NCBI GenBank assembly: GCA_051986465.1
Contig: JBPYFB010000628.1
Coordinates: forward strand, 1 to 35,505
Reading direction: 5' to 3'
Length of the DNA: 35,505 nt
Source of the DNA: DATEJJ01 sp051986465
GTDB lineage: Bacteria; Actinomycetota; Actinomycetes; Mycobacteriales; Micromonosporaceae
The notes beneath the pieces are model-generated. The model saw only the letters and a list, made by a program, of their open reading frames with translations. It ran no database searches and was not told the DNA's origin. Positions 22,439 to 31,181 of the stretch are shown here, in pieces. The position numbers and the translations under genes were made by a program. Within the stretch, counting starts at the first letter, position 1. The number at the start of each line of letters is the position of its first letter.

Positions 22439-24549
22439 ACCAGTTGAACCAGATCTCGATCCTGCACGGCAACACGTTCGTGGTCAGCGACCGCAGCGGC
22501 GACATCGACGCGACACCCGACGACCCGAGCGGGCTGTTCTCGTTCGACACCCGCTTTCTGTCCAAATGGATACTCACGCTGGACGGGCGGCGGCTGACCC
22601 CGCTGTCCGTCGACGACCTCCAGTACTACGAGACGCGGTTCTTCCTCGTGTCCAGCACCGGGACCGTGTACGTGAACGCGAAGCTCTCGGTGATCCGCCA
22701 CCGTACGGTCTGCGACGGGTTCGACGAGGAGCTGGTCATCCTCAACCACGACGACAAGCCGGTCGACGTCATGGTGCGGCTGGACGCGGCGAACGACTTC
22801 GCCGACCTGTTCGAGGTCAAGGACGACCTCGCGAAGAAGGGCACCTACTACGCGCGGATCGAGGAGGCGCAGCTCGTGCTCGGGTACGAGCGGGACGAAC
22901 TGCACCGGCAGACGATGATCAGCGCCGGGATCACCTCGCAGAGCGCCGCCGACCAGATGGTCGACGGCCACCGCGGCGCGGCCCGCTTCGACGAGCACGG
23001 CCTCAGCTTCTCCGTCCACATCGGAGCTCACTCGGAGTGGGCCGTGCAGCTGCACGTCAGCCCGGTACTGCTGATGTCCAACCGGCGACGGCGCAAGGGG
23101 GCGGAGAAGATCCGCACACCCGACCTGGACAAGTCCGACCTGCGTACGCACCTGCGCCAATGGCTGGCCCAGGCGCCGAGGTTGCAGTGCGACTGGGACT
23201 CGCTGGTGCGCACGTACCGGCAGAGCCTGGTCGACCTCGCCGCGCTGCGCTTCACGCCGCTGACCTCGCCCGGCCGCTCGCTGCCCGCCGCCGGCCTGCC
23301 CTGGTTCATGGCGCTCTTCGGCCGCGACAGCATCCTCACCAGCCTGCAGGCGCTGCCGTTCGAACCGGACCTGGCCCGCACCACCCTGCGTGAGCTGGGC
23401 CTGCGGCAGGGCAGCCGGCACGACGACTTCCGGGACGAGGAGCCGGGCAAAATCCTGCACGAGGTGCGGTACGGCGAGACGGTGGCGTTCGAGGAGCGGC
23501 CGCAGTCGCCGTACTACGGCAGCGCCGACGCCACCCCGCTGTTCGTGGTGCTGCTCGACGAGTACGAGCGGTGGACGGGCGACACCGAGCTGGTGCGCCA
23601 GATGGAGTTCGCCGTCCGGATGGCGCTGAACTGGATCGACGAGCACGCCGACCTGATGGGCAACGGATACGTCGCCTACCAGCGCCGCAACGAGCTGACC
23701 GGCCTGGAGAACCAGTGCTGGAAGGACTCCTGGGACTCCATCTCGTACCACGACGGCCGGCTGCCCACATTCCCGCGCGCCACCTGCGAACTGCAGGGGT
23801 ACGCCTACGACGCGAAGGTGCGCGGCGCCCGCCTGGCCCGCCTGGTCTGGGGCGACCAGGACTACGCGGCGCGGCTGGAGCGGGAGGCGGCCGACCTCAA
23901 GACGCGGTTCAACCGGGACTTCTGGATGGCGGACCGGGAATGCTTCGCGGTCGGCATCGACCCGAGCGGCCGGCCGGTCGACACGATCACCTCCAACATC
24001 GGGCACCTGCTGTGGAGCGGAATCGTCGACGACGCGAAGGCGGACCGCATCAGGGCGCACCTGATGGGTCCGAAGATGTTCTCCGGCTGGGGAGTACGCA
24101 CGCTCGCGGTCGGCGAGGGCCGGTACAATCCGATCGGGTACCACACGGGCACGGTCTGGCCGTTCGACAACTCGTTCATCGCGTGGGGCCTGCGCCGGCA
24201 CGGGTACGCGGACGACGCGGCCCGGATCGCCGCGGGCATCCTGCACGCCGCCGAGTACTTCGACGGGCGCCTGCCGGAGGCGTTCGGCGGGTACGACCGG
24301 CGCCAGACCAAGTACCCGGTGCAGTACCCCACCGCCTGCTCGCCGCAGGCCTGGTCCACGGGTGCCCCGCTGCTGCTGCTGCGCACCATGCTCGGGCTGG
24401 AGCCGATGAACTCGCACCTGGTGGTCGATCCGGCACTGCCGGCGTTTGTCGGGCGGATGGAACTGCTGGACATCAAGGGCCGCTGGGGCCAGATCGACGC
24501 GTTCGGCCGGGGCCGGGTCGAGGTGGAGAACGAAATCATCGCAGGCTGA
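22435..24549 (+). CDS. Amylo-alpha-1,6-glucosidase / glycogen-debranching-type enzyme
   Basis: The 704-residue protein has an N-terminal beta-sandwich domain of glycogen debranching enzymes (residues about 1-240, beginning ILHGNTFVVSDRSGDI, with GLFSFDTRFLSKWILTLDG). An (alpha/alpha)6 barrel of the amylo-alpha-1,6-glucosidase/GH63-like type follows. Characteristic segments are GLPWFMALFGRDSILTSLQ, ENQCWKDSWDSI, YNPIGYHTGTVWPFDNS and TACSPQAWSTGAPLLLLRTM. The acids in GRDS and KDSWDS are probable catalytic residues. It should hydrolyse alpha-glucan branch points or related oligosaccharides in the cytoplasm. Start ATG overlaps the SCP2 stop. A related family acts on mannosylglycerate-like substrates, so specificity is open. 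Confidence 0.9.
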   Translation: MNQLNQISILHGNTFVVSDRSGDIDATPDDPSGLFSFDTRFLSKWILTLDGRRLTPLSVDDLQYYETRFFLVSSTGTVYVNAKLSVIRHRTVCDGFDEELVILNHDDKPVDVMVRLDAANDFADLFEVKDDLAKKGTYYARIEEAQLVLGYERDELHRQTMISAGITSQSAADQMVDGHRGAARFDEHGLSFSVHIGAHSEWAVQLHVSPVLLMSNRRRRKGAEKIRTPDLDKSDLRTHLRQWLAQAPRLQCDWDSLVRTYRQSLVDLAALRFTPLTSPGRSLPAAGLPWFMALFGRDSILTSLQALPFEPDLARTTLRELGLRQGSRHDDFRDEEPGKILHEVRYGETVAFEERPQSPYYGSADATPLFVVLLDEYERWTGDTELVRQMEFAVRMALNWIDEHADLMGNGYVAYQRRNELTGLENQCWKDSWDSISYHDGRLPTFPRATCELQGYAYDAKVRGARLARLVWGDQDYAARLEREAADLKTRFNRDFWMADRECFAVGIDPSGRPVDTITSNIGHLLWSGIVDDAKADRIRAHLMGPKMFSGWGVRTLAVGEGRYNPIGYHTGTVWPFDNSFIAWGLRRHGYADDAARIAAGILHAAEYFDGRLPEAFGGYDRRQTKYPVQYPTACSPQAWSTGAPLLLLRTMLGLEPMNSHLVVDPALPAFVGRMELLDIKGRWGQIDAFGRGRVEVENEIIAG

Positions 24550-24563
24550 CGAAAGGAACAGGC

Positions 24564-24599
24564 GTGCGGCCCGCGCTGTTGCTCGGATCATGCGCGTAG
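24564..24599 (+). CDS. Possible 11-codon ORF overlapping the DsbA/FrnE start
   Basis: GAAAGGAACAGGC is a good ribosome site 7 bases before GTG at 24564, which reads V-R-P-A-L-L-L-G-S-C-A-stop and ends 10 bases inside the next gene. The FrnE-type gene has no ribosome site of its own, so it may depend on ribosomes arriving through this mini-ORF. It may also be an accident of the sequence. Confidence 0.3.
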   Translation: MRPALLLGSCA

Positions 24600-25234
24600 A
24601 CGTCTGGCTCGACCTGGTCTGCCCCTGGTGTTATCTCGGCAAGCGCCGCCTGGAGAAGGCGCTGTCCGGCTTCCCGCACAACGCGCAGGTGCGCGTCGGG
24701 TACCGCTCGTTCGAGCTGGACCCGGCGGCGCCGCGCGGTGCGGCGGTGCGCCAGACCGACATGCTCGTCGGCAAGTACGGCATGCCGGCCGAGCAGGCGG
24801 TGGCGACCCAGCGCCGGCTGGAGGAGCTGGCCGCCGCGGACGGGCTGGAGTACCACCTCACCGAGGGGTTGACCGGCAACAGCTTCGACGCACACCGGCT
24901 GCTGCACCTCGCGGCGGAGCGGGACGTGGCCGACGCGGTCGCCGAGCGCTTCTTCCGCGCGCAGTTCACCGAGGTGCGCTCGCTGTTCGACACCGAGTCA
25001 CTGGTCGGGCTCGCCGCCGAGGCGGGGCTGGACCCGGCGGAGGCGGCCGGAGTGCTCGCCGGGGACGCGTACGCCGACGCCGTGCGCGCGGACTCGGCGC
25101 AGGCGCACGACCTGGGCGTGACCGGGGTGCCCTTCGTCGTGGTCGGCGAGCGGTACGCGGTGGCCGGCGCGCAGCCGGTGGAGGTGTTCGGCGAGGCCCT
25201 GCGCCGCGCCTGGGCGCAGCCATCGGAGTCCTGA
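24590..25234 (+). CDS. DsbA-family FrnE-like thiol oxidoreductase
   Basis: The 214-residue protein has the thioredoxin-type fold with helical insert of the FrnE/2-hydroxychromene-2-carboxylate-isomerase group. The N-terminal DVWLDLVCPWCYLGKRRLE carries the active-site C-P-W-C at about residues 11-14. SFDAHRLLHLAAERDVADAVAERFFRAQFTE is the helical insert and GVTGVPFVVVGERYAVAGAQP holds the cis-Pro loop. It lacks a signal peptide, so it acts on cytoplasmic thiols, perhaps in oxidative stress. It is 40 bases downstream of the debranching enzyme, probably in the same transcript, with a small ORF overlapping its start. Confidence 0.92.
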   Translation: MRVDVWLDLVCPWCYLGKRRLEKALSGFPHNAQVRVGYRSFELDPAAPRGAAVRQTDMLVGKYGMPAEQAVATQRRLEELAAADGLEYHLTEGLTGNSFDAHRLLHLAAERDVADAVAERFFRAQFTEVRSLFDTESLVGLAAEAGLDPAEAAGVLAGDAYADAVRADSAQAHDLGVTGVPFVVVGERYAVAGAQPVEVFGEALRRAWAQPSES

Positions 25235-25272
25235 ACTGGCCATCCCTGAGCCCGAACTGGCCATCCTGAGCC
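25233..25272 (+). repeat. Tandem 20/19-base direct repeat before gluconokinase
   Basis: GAACTGGCCATCCCTGAGCC (25233-25252) is followed by the same sequence lacking one C (25254-25272). The first copy overlaps the last stop codon bases of the FrnE gene. The pair ends 8 bases before the gluconokinase -10 box, so it could be a double binding site in that promoter or a simple duplication. Confidence 0.8.
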
Positions 25273-25279
25273 GGCCGGC

Positions 25280-25285
25280 TATCGT
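25280..25285 (+). promoter_or_regulatory. -10 box TATCGT of gluconokinase
   Basis: TATCGT lies 7 bases before GTG at 25293. It would put the transcription start on that codon, which argues against the GTG at 25284 and ATG at 25287, since they overlap or abut the box. Confidence 0.45.
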
Positions 25286-25292
25286 GATGCCG

Positions 25293-25796
25293 GTGGAGAG
25301 GCACACCATCGCCCTGGTGATGGGCGTCTCCGGCAGCGGCAAGACGACCGTCGGCACGCTGCTCGCCCGCCGGCTCGGCTGGCCATACGCCGAGGCCGAC
25401 TCGTTCCACCCGCTGGCCAACATCCAGAAGATGGCCGCCGGCCAGCCGCTCACCGATGCCGACCGGCAGCCGTGGCTACGGGCGATCGCGGCCTGGGAGG
25501 ACCAGCAGCTCGCCGCGGGCCGCCACGGCGTGGTCAGCTGCTCGGCGCTGCGCCGGGCGTACCGGGACACGCTGCGCCGCCCCCAGGTGCGCATGGTGTA
25601 CCTGCGCGGCAGCCGCGAGTTGATCGGGGCGCGGCTGACCGCACGCCGGGACCACTTCTTCCGCGCCGACCTGCTCGACAGCCAGTTCTCCGCGCTGGAG
25701 GAGCCCGGCCCGGACGAGGACGTGCTGATCGTCCAGGTCAACCGGGCGCTAGGCGAGATTGTCGACGAGATCGTGGCGCGCCTCGACGGGACCTAG
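25293..25796 (+). CDS. gntK: Gluconokinase
   Basis: This protein (167 residues from GTG at 25293; up to 170 if GTG 25284 is used) matches the GntK family in full length. The P-loop is GVSGSGKTT, EADSFHPLANIQKMAAGQPLTD is the gluconate site, WLRAIAAWEDQQLAAGRHGVVSCSALRRAYRDTLR follows, and RRDHFFRADLLDSQFSALEEP is the lid and C-terminal motif. It phosphorylates D-gluconate to 6-phosphogluconate for the pentose-phosphate pathway. An SMP-30 type lactonase at 33.5 kb could feed it gluconate, although they are not in one operon. The 19/20-base repeat upstream may regulate it. The start is uncertain by three codons. Confidence 0.92.
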   Translation: MERHTIALVMGVSGSGKTTVGTLLARRLGWPYAEADSFHPLANIQKMAAGQPLTDADRQPWLRAIAAWEDQQLAAGRHGVVSCSALRRAYRDTLRRPQVRMVYLRGSRELIGARLTARRDHFFRADLLDSQFSALEEPGPDEDVLIVQVNRALGEIVDEIVARLDGT

Positions 25797-25808
25797 GCGC
25801 GAAGCGAC

Positions 25809-26858
25809 CTAGACGTACGGCGCGAGCAGCGTGAGGTCCGCCTCGGAGAGCCGGTCGCTCGCGGTCCTCGCCTGGTGCCAGTACGGGTAGAGCAGCGGCG
25901 GGGCGCTGACCTCGTCCAACCGCCGGCGCTCCTCCTCGTCGAGCTTCAGGTCGGCGGCGGCCAGGTTGTCGGCGAGCTGCTCACCGGTACGGGCACCGAT
26001 CACCAGCGAGGTCACCGCGGGCCGGCCGAGCAGGTAGGCCAGGGCCACCTGGGCAGCCGAGACGCCGCGCTGCTCGCCGATCGAGACCAGCACGTCCACG
26101 GTGTCGTAGAGCCGGTCCCGGTCGTAGACGGGCGGCTCGTTCCAGTCGGTGAGCTGGCGGGACCCGCCGTCCGGCCGGGCGTCGCGGCGGTACCTGCCCG
26201 ACAGCAGCCCACCGGCGAGCGGCGACCAGACGAGCACGCCCAGGCCCTGGTCGACGGCGGCCGGGATCAGCTCGTACTCCGCGTCGCGCCCCTGCAGCGA
26301 GTAGTAGATCTGCTGGCTGACGAAGCGCGGGAAGCCGTGCATCTCGGCGGTGCCCAGCGCCTTGAGCAACTGCCAGCCGGCGTAGTTGGAGACCCCGACG
26401 TAGCGCACCTTGCCGGAGCGTACGAGCAGGTCCAGCGCCTCCAGGGTCTCCTCGAGCGGGGTCACTCCGTCCCACTCGTGCACCTGGTACAGGTCGATGT
26501 AGTCGGTGCCCAGGCGGCGCAGGCTCGCCTCACAACCGGAGAGGATGTGGTGGCGGGACAACCCGGCATCGTTGGGGCCGGAGCCCATCGACATGCGCAC
26601 CTTCGTGGCGACCAGCACCTCGTCCCGGCGCCCGCGCAGTACCTCGCCGAGGATCTCCTCGGACTGCCCGCCCGAGTACACGTCGGCAGTGTCGATCATG
26701 TTGACCCCGGCCGCAAGGCACTGGTCGACCTGGCGCCGCGCCTCGTCCACGCCGGTGGTACCCACGTTCGCGAACACGCCGCTGCCGCCGAACGTCATGG
26801 TGCCCATGGTGAGCACCGAAACTCGCAGGCCCGACCTACCCAACTCGCGATACTCCAC
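25809..26858 (-). CDS. Aldo/keto reductase
   Basis: The 349-residue protein is a (beta/alpha)8 aldo/keto reductase. The catalytic tetrad is visible as Asp in MIDTADVY, Tyr in DVYSGGQSE, Lys in VLVATKVRM, and His in LYQVHEWDG. Cofactor phosphate binding is expected near GARTGEQLADNLAAADLKL. It is nearest to YajO/Tas-like or AKR11/12-type reductases that reduce aldehydes with NADPH. GTG at 26858 has no ribosome site, but lies exactly 6 bases after TAGGGT (26870-26865), so the mRNA is probably leaderless. It is divergent from a prolyl oligopeptidase, starts 81 bases apart. Confidence 0.93.
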   Translation of the reverse strand: MEYRELGRSGLRVSVLTMGTMTFGGSGVFANVGTTGVDEARRQVDQCLAAGVNMIDTADVYSGGQSEEILGEVLRGRRDEVLVATKVRMSMGSGPNDAGLSRHHILSGCEASLRRLGTDYIDLYQVHEWDGVTPLEETLEALDLLVRSGKVRYVGVSNYAGWQLLKALGTAEMHGFPRFVSQQIYYSLQGRDAEYELIPAAVDQGLGVLVWSPLAGGLLSGRYRRDARPDGGSRQLTDWNEPPVYDRDRLYDTVDVLVSIGEQRGVSAAQVALAYLLGRPAVTSLVIGARTGEQLADNLAAADLKLDEEERRRLDEVSAPPLLYPYWHQARTASDRLSEADLTLLAPYV

Positions 26859-26864
26859 GCCATC

Positions 26865-26870
26865 ACCCTA
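26865..26870 (-). promoter_or_regulatory. -10 box TAGGGT of the leaderless aldo/keto reductase gene
   Basis: TAGGGT on the minus strand lies exactly 6 bases before the GTG at 26858. Confidence 0.5.
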
Positions 26871-26939
26871 CCCACCGGGTTCGCACCGGTTGACCGCCCC
26901 GTCCAAACCGCGGCCGGCGGCTGGGCCAGACTGGCAGCC

Positions 26940-29021
26940 ATGACACCTCCTGCCACGAGCCCGGCCGCCACAAGCCACCGGGACGACGCCGACGACCCGT
27001 ACCGCTGGCTGGAGGACCTGGACGGCCCGGCGGCCGCGGGCTGGGTCCGCGGCCGCAACGCACACAGTATCGCCGACCTCGCCGGCGGCGACGGGTTCAC
27101 CGAGCTGAACCGGAGGTTGCGGGAGGTCCTCGACGCCGAGGACCGGATACCGCTGCCGACCTGGCACGGCGGGTACCTGTACAACCTGTGGAAGGACGCG
27201 GCCCACCCGCGCGGGCTGTGGCGGCGCACCACGCTCGACGAGTACCGCAAGCGGGAGCCGGACTGGCAGGTGCTGCTCGACCTGGACGAGCTGGCCGAAC
27301 GGGACGGCGAGAACTGGGTGTGGCAGGGTGCCGACCTGCTGCGACCGGCCGGCGAGCGGGCCCTGCTGAGCCTGTCGCGGGGCGGCTCGGACGCCGCCGT
27401 GGTGCGCGAGTTCGATGTGGCCACCCGGGACTTCGTACCCGGCGGCTTTGCGCTGCCCGAGGCGAAGAGCACGATCGGCTGGATCGACGCGGATACCGTC
27501 TACGTCGGCACCGATACCGGGCCGGGCTCGATGACCGACTCCGGGTACCCGCGGCTGGTGATGCGCTGGCGGCGCGGCACCCCGCTCGCGGAGGCGGAAC
27601 TCGTCTACGCGGGCGACGCCGAGGACGTGCTCGTCGACGCGGCGCACGACCCCACGCCCGGGTACGAGCGCGACATCGTCGAGCGGCGCCGCGACTTCTT
27701 CCGCAGCGAGCGGTACCTGCGCACGGCAGGTGGCGAGCTGGTGCGCATCGAGGTACCGGACGACGCCGAGGTCAGCGCCCACCGGGAGTGGCTCGCCATC
27801 CGGCTCCGTACACAGTGGACGGTCGAGGGTCGCGCCTACCCGGCCGGCGCGCTGCTGGCGACCGGCTTCGACGCGTTCCTCGCCGGCCGGCGCGACCTCG
27901 AGGTGCTGTTCGCGCCCGACGCGCACACCTCCCTGCAGTACTTCACGTGGACCCGGCACCACCTCCTGCTCGTCGCGCTGCACGACGTGCGCAGCCAGGT
28001 CGAGGTGCTGACACCCGGCCGGGACGGCTGGCGGCGCGCGGCGCTGTCCCCACCGTCGGGCGTGGCCGGCCGCGGCGACGGGAGCTTCCGGCAGGTCGAC
28101 ATCGCGGACACCAACCCGGACGAGAGCGACGAGTTCCTGCTGTCCAGCACGGGATTCCTCCGGCCGGGCACACTCTCCTACGGCACCGTCGGCGGCGAGG
28201 TCGAGACCCTCAAGGAGGAGCCGGCCTTCTTCGACGCGCAGGGCATGGCGGTCCGGCAGTTCTTCGCGACCTCCGCCGACGGTACCCAGGTGCCGTACTT
28301 CGTCGTGGGCGGCGACCGTACCGGGCCGGGGCCGACCCTGCTGAGCGGGTACGGCGGCTTCGAGATCTCCCGGTTGCCCAACTACAGCGGCGTGATCGGG
28401 CGCGGCTGGCTGGCCCGGGGCGGCACGTACGCGCTGGCCAACATCCGCGGTGGCGGCGAGTACGGCCCCGGCTGGCACCGGGCCGCGATGCGGGAGAACC
28501 GGCCGCGCGCGTACGAGGACTTCGCCGCGGTCGCCGCCGACCTGGTCGCGCGCGGCATCACGACGCACCGGCAGCTCGCGGCCGAGGGCGGCAGCAACGG
28601 CGGGCTGCTCGCCGGCGTCATGTACACCCGGTACCCGCACCTGTTCGGCGCCGTGGTCAGCCAGGTGCCGCTGCTCGACATGCGCCGCTACCACGAGCTG
28701 CTCGCCGGTGCCTCCTGGGTCGCCGAGTACGGGAACCCGGACGACGAGGCGGACTGGGCGTACCTGCGCCACTTCTCCCCGTACCACAACGTCCACAGTG
28801 GACGCGAGTACCCGCCGGTGCTGTTCGTCACGTCCACCCGGGACGACCGGGTACACCCGGGGCACGCCCGGAAGATGGTGGCCCGGCTGCTCGAGTACGG
28901 GCACGACGTCACGTACTACGAGAATGTCGAGGGCGGGCACGGCGCCGCCGCCGACAACGAGCAACTCGCCTTCAAGTGGGCGCTGGTTCTCGAATTTCTG
29001 TGGCGCCGGCTGGCGGGCTGA
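26940..29021 (+). CDS. Prolyl oligopeptidase, family S9A
   Basis: The 693-residue protein has an N-terminal short helix (DDPYRWLEDLDG), a seven-blade propeller from about 70 to 410, and a C-terminal alpha/beta hydrolase. The nucleophile is Ser552 in GGSNGG (550-555), the Asp lies in D-D-R-V (635-638), and the His is His667 in EGGHG. GGGEYGPGWHRAAM is another S9 hallmark. It hydrolyses proline-containing short peptides. No signal peptide is visible, so it is cytoplasmic. A weak CAGACT lies 7 bases before the ATG and no ribosome site is seen, so it may be leaderless. It contains two CACAGTGGAC repeats, one of them the complete 13-base palindrome at 28791-28803. Confidence 0.93.
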   Translation: MTPPATSPAATSHRDDADDPYRWLEDLDGPAAAGWVRGRNAHSIADLAGGDGFTELNRRLREVLDAEDRIPLPTWHGGYLYNLWKDAAHPRGLWRRTTLDEYRKREPDWQVLLDLDELAERDGENWVWQGADLLRPAGERALLSLSRGGSDAAVVREFDVATRDFVPGGFALPEAKSTIGWIDADTVYVGTDTGPGSMTDSGYPRLVMRWRRGTPLAEAELVYAGDAEDVLVDAAHDPTPGYERDIVERRRDFFRSERYLRTAGGELVRIEVPDDAEVSAHREWLAIRLRTQWTVEGRAYPAGALLATGFDAFLAGRRDLEVLFAPDAHTSLQYFTWTRHHLLLVALHDVRSQVEVLTPGRDGWRRAALSPPSGVAGRGDGSFRQVDIADTNPDESDEFLLSSTGFLRPGTLSYGTVGGEVETLKEEPAFFDAQGMAVRQFFATSADGTQVPYFVVGGDRTGPGPTLLSGYGGFEISRLPNYSGVIGRGWLARGGTYALANIRGGGEYGPGWHRAAMRENRPRAYEDFAAVAADLVARGITTHRQLAAEGGSNGGLLAGVMYTRYPHLFGAVVSQVPLLDMRRYHELLAGASWVAEYGNPDDEADWAYLRHFSPYHNVHSGREYPPVLFVTSTRDDRVHPGHARKMVARLLEYGHDVTYYENVEGGHGAAADNEQLAFKWALVLEFLWRRLAG

Positions 29022-29100
29022 TTCCGGGGCCGCGGCTGTCCCGGGACGTCAGCCGACAGGCTGAGCCGGTTTGCGGATCCCGGTGCCCACGCCGCTGGCG

Positions 29101-29106
29101 TAGCGT
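29101..29106 (+). promoter_or_regulatory. -10 box TAGCGT of the SAM methyltransferase gene
   Basis: TAGCGT lies 7 bases before the ATG at 29114. No -35 is visible. Confidence 0.45.
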
Positions 29107-29113
29107 GCGGAAG

Positions 29114-29890
29114 ATGCACCCGGAGCAGGCCAGCGACGCACGCGTCTACGACTACTTCCTCGGCGGATCGCACAACTTCGCGGTGGACCGGCAGGCGGCC
29201 CGCCGGCTGCTCGCCGTGCTGCCCGACCACTGGCGGGCGGTACGGGAGAACCGCGCGTTCCTGCGCCGCGCGGTGACCCTGCTGCTCGACGCCGGAGTGC
29301 GGCAGTTCCTGGACATCGGCTCCGGGATGCCCACGGTCGGCAGCGTGCACGAGATCGCCCGGCGGCACGACCCCGCCGCCCGCGTCGTCTACGTCGACGT
29401 CGACCCGGTCGTGGTCGAGCAGGCCCGCGCGCTGCTCGCCGGCGACCCGGGGGCCACCGCGATCCAGGCGAACCTGCGCGACCCGGGCGCGATCCTGCGC
29501 CACCCGGAGACCCGCCGGCTGATCGACTTCCGTCGCCCGGTGGGCCTGCTGCTCGTCGCGGTGCTGCATTTCCTGCCCGACGAGGACAACCCGGCCGGCA
29601 TCGTGGCGCGCCTGCGCGACGCGGTGGCACCCGGTAGCTACCTGGTCGTCTCGCACGGCACCACGGAGGGCTGCCCGCGCCCCGACCCGGCGTTGGGCGA
29701 GTTCGCCGCCGAGCTCGGCGGTCCGCTCACGTCCCGTGGCCGCGACCAGATCCGGCAACTGTTCGCCGGCTTCGAACTCCTCGACCCCGGCGTGGTGTGG
29801 TTGCCACAGTGGCGCCCCGAGACGCCGTTCGACGTCGGCGCCCGGCCCGAGCGCACCAACATGCTCGCGGCGGTGGGGCAGTGTCACTGA
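29114..29890 (+). CDS. SAM-dependent methyltransferase, DUF574-type
   Basis: The 258-residue protein matches the actinobacterial S-adenosyl methyltransferase family (formerly DUF574). It shows ARVYDYFLGGSHNFAVDRQAA at the start, the SAM loop QFLDIGSGMPTVGSVHEIA, the acidic strand VVYVDVDPVVVEQARALL, then DFRRPVGLLLVAVLHFLPD and SYLVVSHGT. In streptomycetes such genes are numerous, often near regulators, and their substrates are unknown. AGCGTGCGGAAG precedes the ATG without a strong ribosome site. The protein is complete and cytoplasmic. It is followed by 137 bases before a LacI-type gene. Confidence 0.92.
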   Translation: MHPEQASDARVYDYFLGGSHNFAVDRQAARRLLAVLPDHWRAVRENRAFLRRAVTLLLDAGVRQFLDIGSGMPTVGSVHEIARRHDPAARVVYVDVDPVVVEQARALLAGDPGATAIQANLRDPGAILRHPETRRLIDFRRPVGLLLVAVLHFLPDEDNPAGIVARLRDAVAPGSYLVVSHGTTEGCPRPDPALGEFAAELGGPLTSRGRDQIRQLFAGFELLDPGVVWLPQWRPETPFDVGARPERTNMLAAVGQCH

Positions 29891-30027
29891 GGGCATTCTT
29901 CCGGTAGGTTTCCGGTAAGACAGGACCGGCTGACCTCCTTGCCCGGCCAAGGGAGAGGCGAGAATGCCGAAACTTTCGGGATACACTTCACAGATTAGTC
30001 GGTACGGTGAACTTTCTTGGGGGTAGC

Positions 30028-31044
30028 ATGCCGCGACCCAGCAGGGCGACGATGTCCGAGATCGCGGCCGCGGCAGGCGTGTCGGTACCGACCGTGTCGC
30101 GGGTCGTCAACGGCCGCCCCGATGTCGCCCCCGGCACCCGGCAAAAGGTCGAGGAACTGCTCCGGCAGCGCAGCTACACCCTGCGCCGGGGCGGGCAGCG
30201 CGCCCAGGTCGGCCTCATCGACCTGGTCTTCATCGACCTGGGTAGCCCATGGGCGATGGAGATCCTCGCCGGTGTCGAGGAGGTGGCGCACCGGGCCGGT
30301 ACCGGCGTGGTGGTCTCCGCCGTGCACGGGCGCAACCGGGTACGCCCCGACCGGCGGTGGCTGGAGAACCTCGCCGCGCGCCGCTCCGACGGCGTACTGC
30401 TGGTGCTCTCCGAACTCTCGCCCGGCCAGCAGGCCGCGCTCAACCAGCTCGGCATCCCGGTGGTGCTCGTCGACCCGGCCGGGGCCAGCATGCCCGGGGT
30501 ACCGTCGGTCGGCGCGACCAACTGGGCGGGTGGGCTCGCCGCGACCGAGTACCTGATCGGGCTCGGGCACGAGCGCATCGCGGTGGTCGGCGGCCCCACC
30601 GACGTGCTGTGCAGCCGCGCGCGGGTGGCCGGGTACCGGGCCGCGATGAACGCCGCCGGCATGAAGGTGCGCTCGGGGTACCTGCGCACCGGCGACTTCA
30701 TGAGCCCGACCGGCTACCGCGAGACCATGGCGCTGCTGGACCTGCCCCAACCGCCGACCGCGCTGTTCGTGTGCGCGGACCAGATGGTGCTGGGCGCGTA
30801 CGAGGCGCTGTACGAGCGGGGCATGCGGGTACCCGACGACATGAGCGTGGTCGGCTTCGACGACCTGGAGGAAGCGCGCTGGGCGATCCCGCCGCTGACC
30901 ACGGTGCGCCAGCCGCTCGCCGAGATGTCCGCGATGGCGACCAGGATGCTGCTCACGCTGATCTCCGGCGACGAGCTGGACACGCCGCGCGTGGAGCTGG
31001 ACACTCCGCTGGTCGTACGCTCCTCGACCGGGGCACCCAAGTAG
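30028..31044 (+). CDS. LacI-family transcriptional regulator
   Basis: The 338-residue protein has the LacI HTH at 8-29 (TMSEIAAAAGVSVPTVSRVVNG), a hinge (VEELLRQRSYTLRRGG), and the sugar-binding domain with PPTALFVCADQMVLGAYE and VVGFDDLEEARW. The ATG at 30028 is chosen because GGGGGT lies 5 bases upstream; an in-frame GTG at 30007 lacks a ribosome site. No sugar operon adjoins it, so its targets are elsewhere. Its leader region has lower GC and contains TTCCGGTA twice (about 29899 and 29909), a possible operator, with a third copy after the gene near 31060. Confidence 0.92.
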   Translation: MPRPSRATMSEIAAAAGVSVPTVSRVVNGRPDVAPGTRQKVEELLRQRSYTLRRGGQRAQVGLIDLVFIDLGSPWAMEILAGVEEVAHRAGTGVVVSAVHGRNRVRPDRRWLENLAARRSDGVLLVLSELSPGQQAALNQLGIPVVLVDPAGASMPGVPSVGATNWAGGLAATEYLIGLGHERIAVVGGPTDVLCSRARVAGYRAAMNAAGMKVRSGYLRTGDFMSPTGYRETMALLDLPQPPTALFVCADQMVLGAYEALYERGMRVPDDMSVVGFDDLEEARWAIPPLTTVRQPLAEMSAMATRMLLTLISGDELDTPRVELDTPLVVRSSTGAPK

Positions 31045-31181
31045 CCGTACCGGTCGGGTTCCGGTAGATCACCCGGCCGAGCCCCGCCGCGCCTCCCGCT
31101 GACCACAGTGGACAGTGCGTGGACACCGATACGCTGAGCTACCGGCTTGCCTGGCATGGGAGGCCGTGCGAGCATTCCCGC

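Noticed and set aside
22408..24591. A 727-codon antisense frame across the debranching enzyme
   Set aside because: Shadow of a certain gene, with no recognisable motif, same low-complexity composition.
25233..25272. CRISPR-like repeat before gluconokinase
   Set aside because: Only two copies, no spacer of usual length, and no cas gene in the window.
25875..26939. An in-frame extension of the prolyl oligopeptidase over the aldo/keto reductase
   Set aside because: The added residues are antisense to the reductase and unlike any S9 protein; the family begins at DDPYRWLED, just after ATG 26940.
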